Origin: Paenibacillus sp. AN1007
GTDB taxonomy: Bacteria; Bacillota; Bacilli; Paenibacillales; Paenibacillaceae
DNA length: 64,000 nucleotides
Assembly: GCF_040702995.1 (NCBI RefSeq)
Contig: NZ_CP159992.1
Coordinates: 568,501 to 632,500, forward strand
Reading direction: 5' to 3'
Part shown: positions 24,738-31,739 of the stretch, in pieces
How positions within the stretch are numbered: position 1 is the first letter of the stretch
Layout of the letters: each line of letters starts with the position of its first letter
Program-made: the position numbers and the translations under genes
Notes under the pieces: model-generated
Seen by the model: only the letters and a program-made list of their open reading frames with translations
What the model was told of the DNA's origin: nothing
Database searches by the model: none

Positions 24738-25565
24738 TTAAGATTCATGAATACTAATTAATTGCTGCATGAATTGTTTTAACTCTTTCGTCGTTTCGTT
24801 CAAGTGGTTGATCGTTTCCATAAATTCGCTGACGAGCTCAGCCTGTTCCTGTGAACTTGCCGTAATTTCGCCAAGGTCGTTATCTAACAATTGGACGGAC
24901 TGTCTCACCGTCAGTAAGGACTTCTCAATTTCGTTAGTGGCATTTTTGGTATCAACAGACAGTTTGCGAATTTCCTTGGCTACTACCCCAAAACCGGCTC
25001 CTGCATCCCCGACACGTGCGGCTTCAATGGCCGCATTAAGGCCCAGCAAGTTCGTCTGCTCGGAGATCTCGCGAATAAATCCAGCAACCTGAGTTACCCC
25101 GCCAGAAGTCTGAACCGCTTTTTTCGTATTGCTCAGCATCTCTTCGGAGGTAGCGCTCAGCTCTTCCGAATGAGCTGCAACATGCTGTACACTGTCCACC
25201 AGTTGGTTGGTTAGTCCTTCAACGATGTTCAATAGCTGCTGAGCTTTTCCTGGTTTTCCATGCTGTATACGAGGGTAAATACGGCGACTATCTCGTCAGC
25301 GACATTTTTGACAGGAATGAAAGCGACATCGAAGGGAACGCCGAATATCTCCTTCGGAAAGTGACTGTATGTCGTTGTCGTGCCGTTTTGTAGATCGGCA
25401 AAATTACGATTAGCCTCAGGGAGTGGATCTCCCGTCTTAAATTTCAGATTCTCCTGAAGAGAAGTACAGATATTTCTCTCGATCAATTAGGGATAACGTT
25501 ACATCTTGCCGGATGGCTGCCCGAAAATAAGGCATGCTTTCAATTAGTGCTTGAATAATATCCAT
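24738..25565 (-). pseudogene. Short methyl-accepting chemotaxis-type protein, two frameshifts
   Basis: Three consecutive frames read as one gene. The first (ATG 25565, after AAAGGAG) gives MDIIQALIESMPYFRAAIRQ and REKYLYFSSGE, then loses frame near 25455. The second gives NLKFKTGDPLPEANRNFADL, FPKEIFGVPFDVAFIPVKNV and MENQEK. It breaks near 25243, where AAAAG-CTCAGCAG lacks one G compared with the expected K-A-Q-Q-L-L-N-I. The third contains the signalling domain, with EISEQTNLLGLNAAIEAARVG and GAGFGVVAKEIRKLS. Intact relatives of about 275 residues have a single small sensor domain and the MCP signalling hairpin without membrane segments. Two indels in 830 bases suggest decay or poor sequence. 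Confidence 0.75.
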
Positions 25566-25697
25566 TCATGTGTGGCTCCTTTTATGGAAGGCTGTCAATT
25601 TTAATACAAGTTGTTTTATGTATATCGGCTCTCGAGTGAAGAAAATGAATAAAAGAGAATACCCGTTCAACTGCCCATTTTTCTTATAAAACTGAAC

Positions 25698-25723
25698 CAA
25701 CGCCCTTGATCTGACATAAGATG
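25698..25723 (+). promoter_or_regulatory. Possible sigma-K promoter of gerE
   Basis: CATAAGATG at 25715-25723 resembles the sigma-K -10 pattern CATAnnnTA, and an AC-containing -35 (GAACC) lies about 17 bases upstream. gerE is transcribed by sigma-K in Bacillus subtilis. Eye match only. Confidence 0.35.
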
Positions 25724-25784
25724 AGTTGACTGTATCCCCTTAACCTTGTTACACCAACACAACCCGAGCAAGGAGGGGTGAACA

Positions 25785-26012
25785 TTGAAGGGTATCGATC
25801 ATCATAAAAGCAAATTTTTGTTAACCCACCGTGAACGCGAAGTATTCGAATTACTGGTTCAGGACAAAACAACGCGTGACATCGCAGGGCAGTTATTCAT
25901 CAGCGAGAAAACGGTGCGTAACCATATCTCCAATGTGATGCAGAAACTCAATGTTAAGGGTCGTTCGCAGGCAGTTGTAGAGCTGATTAAGCTCGGAGAA
26001 CTGAAGATTTAG
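25785..26012 (+). CDS. gerE: Late mother-cell transcription factor GerE
   Basis: A 75-residue LuxR-type helix-turn-helix protein, the length of Bacillus GerE (74). The sequence LTHREREVFELLVQDKTTRDIAGQLFISEKTVRNHISNVMQKLNVKGRSQAVVELIK is described here by its parts: the tetrahelical HTH spans residues 12-70, with recognition helix SEKTVRNHISNVMQKL. It activates and represses coat genes late in sporulation. TTG 25785 is the start, with AAGGAGG eight bases upstream. Its 3' end and terminator (25932-26092) are duplicated at 29058-29218. The glycosyltransferase locus at 2585-12249 is a plausible target. Confidence 0.92.
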   Translation: MKGIDHHKSKFLLTHREREVFELLVQDKTTRDIAGQLFISEKTVRNHISNVMQKLNVKGRSQAVVELIKLGELKI

Positions 26013-26092
26013 CCGCGAATTACAGTTAAACGAGGCAGCACAAAAGCCTTTCTCTATCCTTCGATATGAAGCATGGGGAAAGGCTTTTTTGT
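25932..26092. repeat. 161-bp direct repeat, copy 1 (gerE 3' end plus terminator)
   Basis: Matches 29058-29218 at about 157 of 161 positions. It covers the last 27 codons of gerE, the stop, and the downstream hairpin. The two copies bound a 2965-base A+T-rich insert. Confidence 0.9.
26042..26091 (+). terminator. Terminator of gerE
   Basis: AAAAGCCTTTCTC and GGGGAAAGGCTTTT pair across a central region containing TCGATATGAA, ending in a T-run. The copy at 29168-29217 keeps the stem with one changed base (CCTATCTC). Confidence 0.8.
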
Positions 26093-26222
26093 TAATGAAT
26101 GATTGGATTAATAAACCTATATTGTTCCCAACGTAACCTTATTATCTGCTTATACGTCTAAGTGCAGAGTTTTTTGTGAATAAATAAAAGGGAATCATAA
26201 AGTAAACTCGAATACCTTTTTA

Positions 26223-26239
26223 AGAAGATAAAATCTTCT
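26223..26239. promoter_or_regulatory. Inverted repeat upstream of the AbiEi gene, probable autoregulatory site
   Basis: AGAAGAT and ATCTTCT are perfectly complementary around AAA, about 25 bases before the antitoxin start. AbiEi antitoxins are known to bind inverted repeats in their own promoters. Confidence 0.5.
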
Positions 26240-26264
26240 AGCAATTATGAATGGCGGTGAATGC

Positions 26265-26873
26265 ATGAATGAGCAGATCAAAGCTGAGGCAAGGCACGTG
26301 CTGGCGGAGCATCATGGGATTGCTCGAACAAAGGATTTTATCAAAGCGGGTGTATCTCCATATCACATAAAAAAGTTGGAATTCATTGGTGAGATTGAAC
26401 GAATAAAGCAAGGGCTTTACCGACAATCAGGGCTAATACAGGAAGCGCCCAATGAAATGGTTGAAGTGTCAAAGCTGGTCCCTAAAGGAGTGATTTGTCT
26501 TCTCTCTGCACTTTCCTACTACGAGCTGACAACCTACAATCCTTGGGAGTACCGAATCGCTATTCATCGCGGCAGTAAAAAGCCAAAACTTCCAGACTAT
26601 CCTCCTATTAAAATAATCTATCTGGCAGATGCTCAATACAGCATTGGAATCGATGAAGTAGATATCGATGGCTCGGTAGTTAGAATTTATGATCGTGAAA
26701 AAACGATTTGTGATATGGTGAGATATCGAGAGAAGCTTGGAATGGATTTGATGAAGGAAGGGTTGAGGAATTACCTTAAATCATCTAATAAAAACATAAC
26801 CAAGCTTGTTTCATATGCTGATAAGCTGAGGATTCAAACGGTTTTGCAAAAGTATCTGGAGGTATTAATCTGA
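26265..26873 (+). CDS. abiEi: AbiEi-type antitoxin (type IV toxin-antitoxin system)
   Basis: 202 residues. An N-terminal winged-helix part (EARHVLAEHHGIARTKDFIKAGVSPYHIKKL, here spanning residues 6-36) precedes the regulatory/antitoxic domain with GVICLLSALSYYELT, YRIAIHRGSKKPKLP and VRIYDREKTICDMVRYREKLG. This layout is that of AbiEi, which represses its operon and counteracts the AbiEii nucleotidyltransferase. ATG 26265 follows GGCGGTG; an ATG at 26247 is possible. Its last base is the first base of the toxin gene. The gene lies in the A+T-rich insert behind gerE and appears intact although its toxin is not. Confidence 0.8.
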   Translation: MNEQIKAEARHVLAEHHGIARTKDFIKAGVSPYHIKKLEFIGEIERIKQGLYRQSGLIQEAPNEMVEVSKLVPKGVICLLSALSYYELTTYNPWEYRIAIHRGSKKPKLPDYPPIKIIYLADAQYSIGIDEVDIDGSVVRIYDREKTICDMVRYREKLGMDLMKEGLRNYLKSSNKNITKLVSYADKLRIQTVLQKYLEVLI

Positions 26874-27414
26874 TGAGTGAGATTAAAAACATTCCCGCTT
26901 CTGTTTCAGAACGCTTGAAGAATATAGCCAAAGAATCAGGAAAGGCTTTTGATACGCTGCTGCTTTTATATTTTCAGGAGCGGTTCTTATACCGTTTATC
27001 CATCTCTGATTTCAGAGATAAGTTCATTTTAAAGGGGGGACTATTTTTATTTTCGCAAACGCAGTTCAAAGCGCGTCCAACCAAAGATGTTGATTTTCTC
27101 GCCAGACAGATTGCTAATGAATTGGAATTATTAAGAGAGTCATTCATTGCAATTTGCTCCATTAGCGTACCCTCAGATGGCGTTTTTTTTCAGTTGGATA
27201 AAATGACAACAGAGAGAATTAAAGAAGATGCAGATTATGAAGGTGTGAGAATTAAGGTAACAGCACTTCTAGGGCGTATGAGAAAGAGATCTTGCAGTTT
27301 GATATCGGATTTGGTGATGTAGTGATTCCGAAGCCACAGCTTATCGACTATCCTGTTCTGCTGGATATGGAAACACCTCAAGTACAAGCCTACTCAAAAG
27401 AATCTATCATTTCC
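26873..27414 (+). pseudogene. AbiEii-type nucleotidyltransferase toxin, decayed
   Basis: The N-terminal 140 residues are normal: FILKGGLFLFSQ is the GGxxL-type core with the nucleotidyltransferase motif, and RPTKDVDFLARQ holds the Asp pair. Near 27285 one base is lost. The gene resumes in another frame as EILQFDIGFGDVVIPKPQLI, LLDMETPQVQAYSKESIIS, and meets TAA at 27415. A third-frame relic KNFHSIMSL follows to about 27450, then similarity ends, so the C-terminal half is missing. Several separate lesions mean true decay rather than a sequence error. The toxin should be inactive. Confidence 0.75.
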
Positions 27415-27504
27415 TAAAAATTTCCATTCTATTATGTCTTTGGTGATAAGTCTGGCAAAGGTCAGTGTCCCAACGATGACTCCAATCTTCCCCCAGATAT
27501 CCAT
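27394..27504 (-). CDS. Putative 36-residue hydrophobic micro-protein
   Basis: ATG 27504 is preceded by AAGGGGG and, further up, by TATAAT (27527-27532 region, minus strand). The product MDIWGKIGVIVGTLTFARLI continues TKDIIEWKF and ends DRFF. A short hydrophobic helix followed by a charged end is the general shape of small membrane toxins and phage-type peptides. It overlaps the degraded tail of the AbiEii gene on the other strand. No homologue is recognised; the call rests on the ribosome site and promoter. Confidence 0.35.
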   Translation of the reverse strand: MDIWGKIGVIVGTLTFARLITKDIIEWKFLGNDRFF

Positions 27505-27539
27505 ATGTATCACCCCCTTACATATATAATTATATCATG

Positions 27540-27551
27540 TGCGTTAACGCA
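27540..27551. promoter_or_regulatory. Perfect 12-bp palindrome in a minus-strand promoter
   Basis: TGCGTTAACGCA lies between a TGCACA -35-like element and TATAAT on the minus strand, the classical position of a repressor operator. It would control the micro-ORF at 27394. Confidence 0.45.
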
Positions 27552-27945
27552 TGTGCAGATGTTTAATACCCACATGGGGTATATTCAAACCTGAATTTTG
27601 CTTATTATTTCCAGATGTTGCTACAGCACATCTAGCCATACCGCAATGTTGGATTTAGTGAAGATACATGCTGAAACGCTACCCTGATCATAGGATATGA
27701 TGGGGGGATTGAAATCCAAAAAGTTGACTTTCTACAGAATATAGCCGTAGTACTCCTACTCCTACACGATGATTGAAATTTGAATGATTGAATGCTCGCT
27801 GGTCACAATGCCACCATCAACACAAATAACCCTCTATAAGTAGGAGGGGGTAGTTTGGCATTCAATTATTATGTTTTCTGAGTCTGCTATATGAAATGGA
27901 AAGAGGATACTTCATAAGAAATATCCCCCTAGATGTATAATTACA
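27552..27945. other. A+T-rich gap inside the gerE insert
   Basis: About 390 bases with no convincing frame. It holds a small inverted repeat TACCC-ACATG-GGGTA near 27568. Near 27825-27850 is a hairpin (AACCCTC / GAGGGGGT) that could terminate the minus-strand gene ending at 27946. Confidence 0.4.
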
Positions 27946-28401
27946 TTAGAATTGTCTTGCTGAAATAGACATTTCGATTTTATGTCCCGTCTTGCTGTAT
28001 ACATAAATTTTATAACTAGTGGTCACACCAACATAAAAAGAGATTGTTTTTTGAGCCCCTTTTTTTACGGAAACTTCAAGAGGGTCATCACCGCCATTTA
28101 CAAAAACCTTTACCCAAAGGTCATCTGAACTTGTATTCTTGATCCAAAGGTTTCCATCACTTCCGTTACCGGGGTCCATTGAAAAGGACTTCTCATATGC
28201 ATTGTAACTGCTGTAATTCTCAGGTCTAATAAGTTGAACATCAAAAGGAGTAATAATCGGATCATCAGAGTTCTCCACAGTGATCGGAGGGTTGGTATAA
28301 GTATCCTTTACTCTTTCTTCTAATGCACCAGCACTAGCTGAATTTGCAGTTAATAATACAGACAAAGCTACACCAACACCTAAAATTTTATTGAATGCCA
28401 A
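27946..28401 (-). CDS. Hypothetical secreted protein
   Basis: 151 residues with a clear signal peptide (FNKILGVGVALSVLLTANSASA, cleavage after about residue 24). The mature domain is rich in beta strands and aromatic residues (NLWIKNTSSDDLWVKVFVNG, AQKTISFYVGVTTSYKIYVYS). TTG 28401 is the start, with GAGGAGGA seven bases upstream. The family is not recognised. It lies in the insert behind gerE and its composition is A+T-rich like the rest of that block. Confidence 0.7.
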   Translation of the reverse strand: MAFNKILGVGVALSVLLTANSASAGALEERVKDTYTNPPITVENSDDPIITPFDVQLIRPENYSSYNAYEKSFSMDPGNGSDGNLWIKNTSSDDLWVKVFVNGGDDPLEVSVKKGAQKTISFYVGVTTSYKIYVYSKTGHKIEMSISARQF

Positions 28402-29057
28402 TGTAATTCCTCCTCTATGGCGAGTAGTATGTAATTGTGCTCGAATTACTTACATAATTGTATTACTAAAAAATGGAATGGTATATAGGACTAAAGTGTA
28501 AATATTAATTAATAACATATATGAAAAATATAAAGAAAGCATTGAACAGTCCTAACTAGGAGAATGTAATAAATTAAGTAAATATTATAGAATTTTTAAC
28601 ATTTTTTTGGTGTTACTAGATAAAAAAAAGACAAATCGCAAGTTTTGGAGATAAATATTTTTCAATAGTGCTTTCGACATATTTCTACCTTATTATACCA
28701 TAAAATTTAAATTAAAGAACTAAAGGATTGTCCCACAAAGTAAACCAAATGACAGACACAACGTAAGTTGTGGATGAAGGTGAACGTCAGCCATGGAGTG
28801 AAACTGAATATGGAATGGATTGGATTTCGTAGGTTTTCTAAGTATGTATTTTCTATGATTCTGTGTTCAGTTACCCATCCGTACTCTGTTATGTATTTCA
28901 GGCAAGTCTTTTCTAATTGTTCGCATACGTGCTCATTTAATCTAGATAATTGCTCATTCTTCCTCATGGGGAATATGCGGTTTGCTTCTTCTTCTGCTAA
29001 CCTTTTCAATAACATTAGGTAGGCTGTAGTTTTTTGTGTGTTTCAAACTACATTATG
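28402..29057. other. A+T-rich gap at the right end of the gerE insert
   Basis: Mostly non-coding and very A+T-rich up to 28700. A weak minus-strand frame follows (28707-29015). At 29028-29054 TGTAGTTT and AAACTACA form a hairpin that ends four bases before the duplicated gerE segment, so it may mark the junction. Confidence 0.45.
28707..29015 (-). CDS. Doubtful 102-residue protein
   Basis: The first 70 residues look like a charged helical protein (LKRLAEEEANRIFPMRKNEQ, YITEYGWVTEHRII); the remainder turns hydrophobic and Cys-rich. There is no good ribosome site before ATG 29015. It could be the remnant of a larger gene broken when the insert formed. Confidence 0.25.
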   Translation of the reverse strand: MLLKRLAEEEANRIFPMRKNEQLSRLNEHVCEQLEKTCLKYITEYGWVTEHRIIENTYLENLRNPIHSIFSFTPWLTFTFIHNLRCVCHLVYFVGQSFSSLI

Positions 29058-29218
29058 AATGTGATGCAGAAACTCAATGTTAAGGGTCGTTCGCAGGCAG
29101 TTGTAGAGCTGATTAAGCTCGGAGAACTGAAGATTTGGCCGCGAATTACAGTTAAACGAGGCAGCACAAAAGCCTATCTCTAGCCTTCGGTATGAAGCAT
29201 GGGGAAAGGCTTTTTTGT
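29058..29218. repeat. 161-bp direct repeat, copy 2 (displaced gerE 3' end)
   Basis: Repeats 25932-26092. The gerE stop codon TAG has become TGG here, and three changes lie in the terminator part. Loss of the stop shows that this copy is not under selection as a gene end. It is the expected relic if an element inserted at the gerE 3' end and brought a replacement end with it. Confidence 0.9.
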
Positions 29219-29242
29219 GGAATGACTTCATTGTATGTTTTA

Positions 29243-29488
29243 TTATGTGCAGCAGACGACAACTTTTTTATCGTATTTCCTTTTAATCAGTAATCGCCCG
29301 CGTTCATCAATGAGATACGGAATATCATTCTTCTCTAATGTTTGAGTTACGTATTCAGAATTGTTCTCCATGAAAACATAATATTCATTTTGTCTTTGAT
29401 TATAATCTATATAAGTTGGAAGCATCCCCACAATAGCGACTACAATGGATGCAGACATCCAAATCCATCTCTTCTTCACTTTCATCAA
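29243..29488 (-). CDS. Hypothetical small membrane-anchored protein
   Basis: 81 residues: a basic start (MMKVKKRWIW), one membrane segment (MSASIVVAIVGMLPTYI) and an outside part NDIPYLIDERGRLLIKRKYD ending VVVCCT. GGGGAGG precedes ATG 29488 (29485 is also possible). It is just outside the repeat and ten bases downstream of the next minus-strand gene, so the two probably form an operon. The family is not recognised. Confidence 0.6.
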   Translation of the reverse strand: MMKVKKRWIWMSASIVVAIVGMLPTYIDYNQRQNEYYVFMENNSEYVTQTLEKNDIPYLIDERGRLLIKRKYDKKVVVCCT

Positions 29489-29497
29489 ACCTCCCCT

Positions 29498-29845
29498 TTA
29501 CAATTTATGCTTCTTTATAAACCCTATCCATCTTTTCCTCGAAAATGGTTGATAAAATAACCGCTCCAATTCTTCAAACTGCGCGTCATTTAAATGCAGA
29601 TACAGCGCCTTTTTAGCGATTTTGGCGGCAGGCTGAGACAAGGTGGTGCGTCCTTCCATTTTACGCCTGATCGGCACCTGAAATTGCAAAAACTCTTCGT
29701 AATCTTCCCAACCTTCCCAGCTCAACCGAGCTCCGCGTTTCCAGTCGATAGCGCAAAGCGAATAATAAATGGCTGAAGTGTCATTATGCTTAACTGCTAT
29801 GATCCACATGCTCGGAACGATTTTGCTGCGCTGTCTACGATTCAT
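29498..29845 (-). CDS. Hypothetical protein, 115 residues
   Basis: A basic, soluble protein with many Trp and aromatic residues (MWIIAVKHNDTSAIYYSLCA, LSWEGWEDYEEFLQF) and a C-terminal helix (LNDAQFEELERLFYQPF). AAGGGGT lies eight bases before ATG 29845. The stop is nine bases from the start of the gene at 29488, suggesting co-transcription. The family is not recognised. Confidence 0.6.
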   Translation of the reverse strand: MNRRQRSKIVPSMWIIAVKHNDTSAIYYSLCAIDWKRGARLSWEGWEDYEEFLQFQVPIRRKMEGRTTLSQPAAKIAKKALYLHLNDAQFEELERLFYQPFSRKRWIGFIKKHKL

Positions 29846-30064
29846 GAGAAATACCCCTTTATTAATGAATACAGCACGTCAATGTGAGATGTCCTATGAG
29901 ATGGATGTGCCGTGCACCATTTCATACGATTAACTTTAGCAAATTGTGAGAAAACTTCAAACCAATTGTAACGGATTTCAGCTGGTTTTCTCCGCGCTGC
30001 TCACAGCACCAGTTCAAGGGAAAATCCTCTTGCTTTGCCAGATCAACTTGATTAGAATGAAGAT

Positions 30065-30112
30065 ATAAAAATAATTTTCGTTATATTTATATAAAAAATA
30101 AAAATAATTTTC
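30065..30112. promoter_or_regulatory. Two identical 15-bp sites 33 bp apart upstream of the RpiR gene
   Basis: ATAAAAATAATTTTC occurs at 30065-30079 and 30098-30112, three helical turns apart. The AAAATAATTTT core is partly palindromic, as expected for a dimeric regulator. Probable binding sites of the RpiR protein encoded next. The surrounding A+T richness lowers the certainty. Confidence 0.5.
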
Positions 30113-30143
30113 ATAATAAAAGTCAAATAACAAGGAGGTGCCT

Positions 30144-31007
30144 ATGGCGGCTATATTACATGCTTTACAGCAGGAATTAAACAATCTGCCATCACAGGAG
30201 CGGCGGATCGCCGAGATTATTTTACAATCGCCGTCGGATGTACCGGGCATGACGATTAATAAATTGGCTGAGCAGAGCGGGACAAGCGCGGCGACGGTAA
30301 CCCGTTTTTGCAAATCATTTCACTTCAAAGGTTTTCCTGATCTCAAAATGAAGCTTGCTTCTGAGCTGTCGCACACGCCGAATGAAACAGCATATCAGGA
30401 TATCGTTGCAGGCAACTCATTATCTAAAATTGTGGCGGCCATTGAAGCGAACCATCTTGCCTCTATCGCTGACACTACACGTTTACTGGACCTGGGCAGA
30501 CTGGAACAAGCGGTGCAGCTCTTGTGCCAGGCCCGTCGTATTGACCTTTACGGGGTGGCCACGTCGTCTATTGTGACACAGGATTTTTACCAAAAGCTTG
30601 TGCGGATCGGCAAAAGCTGTACCGCCTTTTCCGATTCCCATATGCAGATTACATCCGCGTCCTCGCTGGGGCCAGGAGATGTGGCGATGGCCGTATCCTA
30701 CTCAGGTGAAACCCCGGAGACAATTGACGCGCTGACTTGTGCCAAACAGGCTGGGGCTGCTGCTATCTCGCTGACGTCATACGGCAGCAGCTCACTCGCT
30801 GCAGTGTCCGATATTCCACTCTTCACCTCTTCTCTCGAAGAAGGAATGCGGCGCGGGGATATGGCTTCACGCATTGCGCTGCTGCATGTGATCGATATTT
30901 TGTTCACGGGCATGGTGAGTGCGGATTTTGATCAATTTATACCTAAACTTGAGCAGTCGTATCACAATGTGCAGTCCTATCGTTTCCATCACACCGGAGG
31001 TGCTTGA
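30144..31007 (+). CDS. MurR/RpiR-family regulator of the nag operon
   Basis: 287 residues: an N-terminal HTH (TINKLAEQSGTSAATVTRFCKSF) and a C-terminal SIS sugar-phosphate domain (RIDLYGVATSS, MAVSYSGETPETIDAL, ISLTSYGSSSLAAVSDI). ATG 30144 lies after AAGGAGG; a GTG at 30138 is part of that site. It is the first gene of a three-gene operon with nagB three bases downstream, so it probably senses glucosamine-6-phosphate or its acetylated form and controls its own operon through the repeats at 30065. In Bacillus subtilis this task is done by a GntR-type protein instead. Confidence 0.88.
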   Translation: MAAILHALQQELNNLPSQERRIAEIILQSPSDVPGMTINKLAEQSGTSAATVTRFCKSFHFKGFPDLKMKLASELSHTPNETAYQDIVAGNSLSKIVAAIEANHLASIADTTRLLDLGRLEQAVQLLCQARRIDLYGVATSSIVTQDFYQKLVRIGKSCTAFSDSHMQITSASSLGPGDVAMAVSYSGETPETIDALTCAKQAGAAAISLTSYGSSSLAAVSDIPLFTSSLEEGMRRGDMASRIALLHVIDILFTGMVSADFDQFIPKLEQSYHNVQSYRFHHTGGA

Positions 31008-31010
31008 CAG

Positions 31011-31739
31011 ATGAATATTCGTATTTTTGAAAATGAAGAAGATTTGAACGCGACAGGTGCAGGCTTGATCGCCAGCTTGCTGCAGACGAAACCTCGTGCC
31101 GTTCTCGGACTTGCAACAGGAAGTTCACCTGTAGGAATTTATAAGCAGTTAATTGCAATGTATCAGAAGGGATTGGTGAGTTTCGCACAGGCATCGTCCT
31201 TTAATCTGGATGAATATGTAGGTCTGCCTACCGGGCATCGGGAAAGCTACCGCAGTTTTATGAATGAGCAGCTGTTTAATCATATCGACATGGATCTATC
31301 CCGCACGAATGTACCGAATGGTGAGGCAGCGGATCTAGCCGCAGAATGTGCCGGTTACGAGCAGCGTCTGGAGGAGCGGGGGCCGGTCGATCTGCAATTG
31401 CTTGGCATTGGGCATAACGGCCATATTGGTTTTAATGAACCTGGAACGGAATTGACGGGCCGCACCCATGTGGTGGACTTGAAGGAAGAGACGAGAAAGG
31501 CAAACGCCCGTTTTTTTGACAGCATCGACGAAGTTCCGGCGCAGGCGATTACGATGGGTGTAGGTTCTATTTTAAAAGCAAAACAAATCCTGCTCATCGC
31601 CCGTGGCGAAGAGAAAGCGGAAATTATCCGCGAAGCGTTCATGGGTCCAATCACAACGACCTGTCCGGCATCCTTGCTGCAGTGTCATCCGAACGTGGTT
31701 GTATTACTGGATCGAGCGGCAGGGAGGCTGGTTAGATGA
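31011..31739 (+). CDS. nagB: Glucosamine-6-phosphate deaminase
   Basis: 242 residues. It converts glucosamine-6-phosphate to fructose-6-phosphate and ammonia in the cytoplasm. Motifs: LGLATGSSPVGIYKQL (phosphate loop), FNLDEYVGL (catalytic Asp) and LLGIGHNGHIGFNEPGTE (catalytic His and Glu). The short C-terminus matches the non-allosteric Bacillus type. It lies between the RpiR gene and nagA and overlaps nagA by four bases. Confidence 0.95.
   Translation: MNIRIFENEEDLNATGAGLIASLLQTKPRAVLGLATGSSPVGIYKQLIAMYQKGLVSFAQASSFNLDEYVGLPTGHRESYRSFMNEQLFNHIDMDLSRTNVPNGEAADLAAECAGYEQRLEERGPVDLQLLGIGHNGHIGFNEPGTELTGRTHVVDLKEETRKANARFFDSIDEVPAQAITMGVGSILKAKQILLIARGEEKAEIIREAFMGPITTTCPASLLQCHPNVVVLLDRAAGRLVR

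Noticed and set aside
28768..29022. 84-codon plus-strand frame in the gerE insert
   Set aside because: Product is Cys/Phe/Ser-rich without pattern, there is no ribosome site, and it is antisense to an equally weak frame.
26093..29057. Prophage or integrative element with its own integrase
   Set aside because: No integrase, recombinase or structural phage gene is visible in the 3-kb insert; only the flanking repeats suggest mobility.
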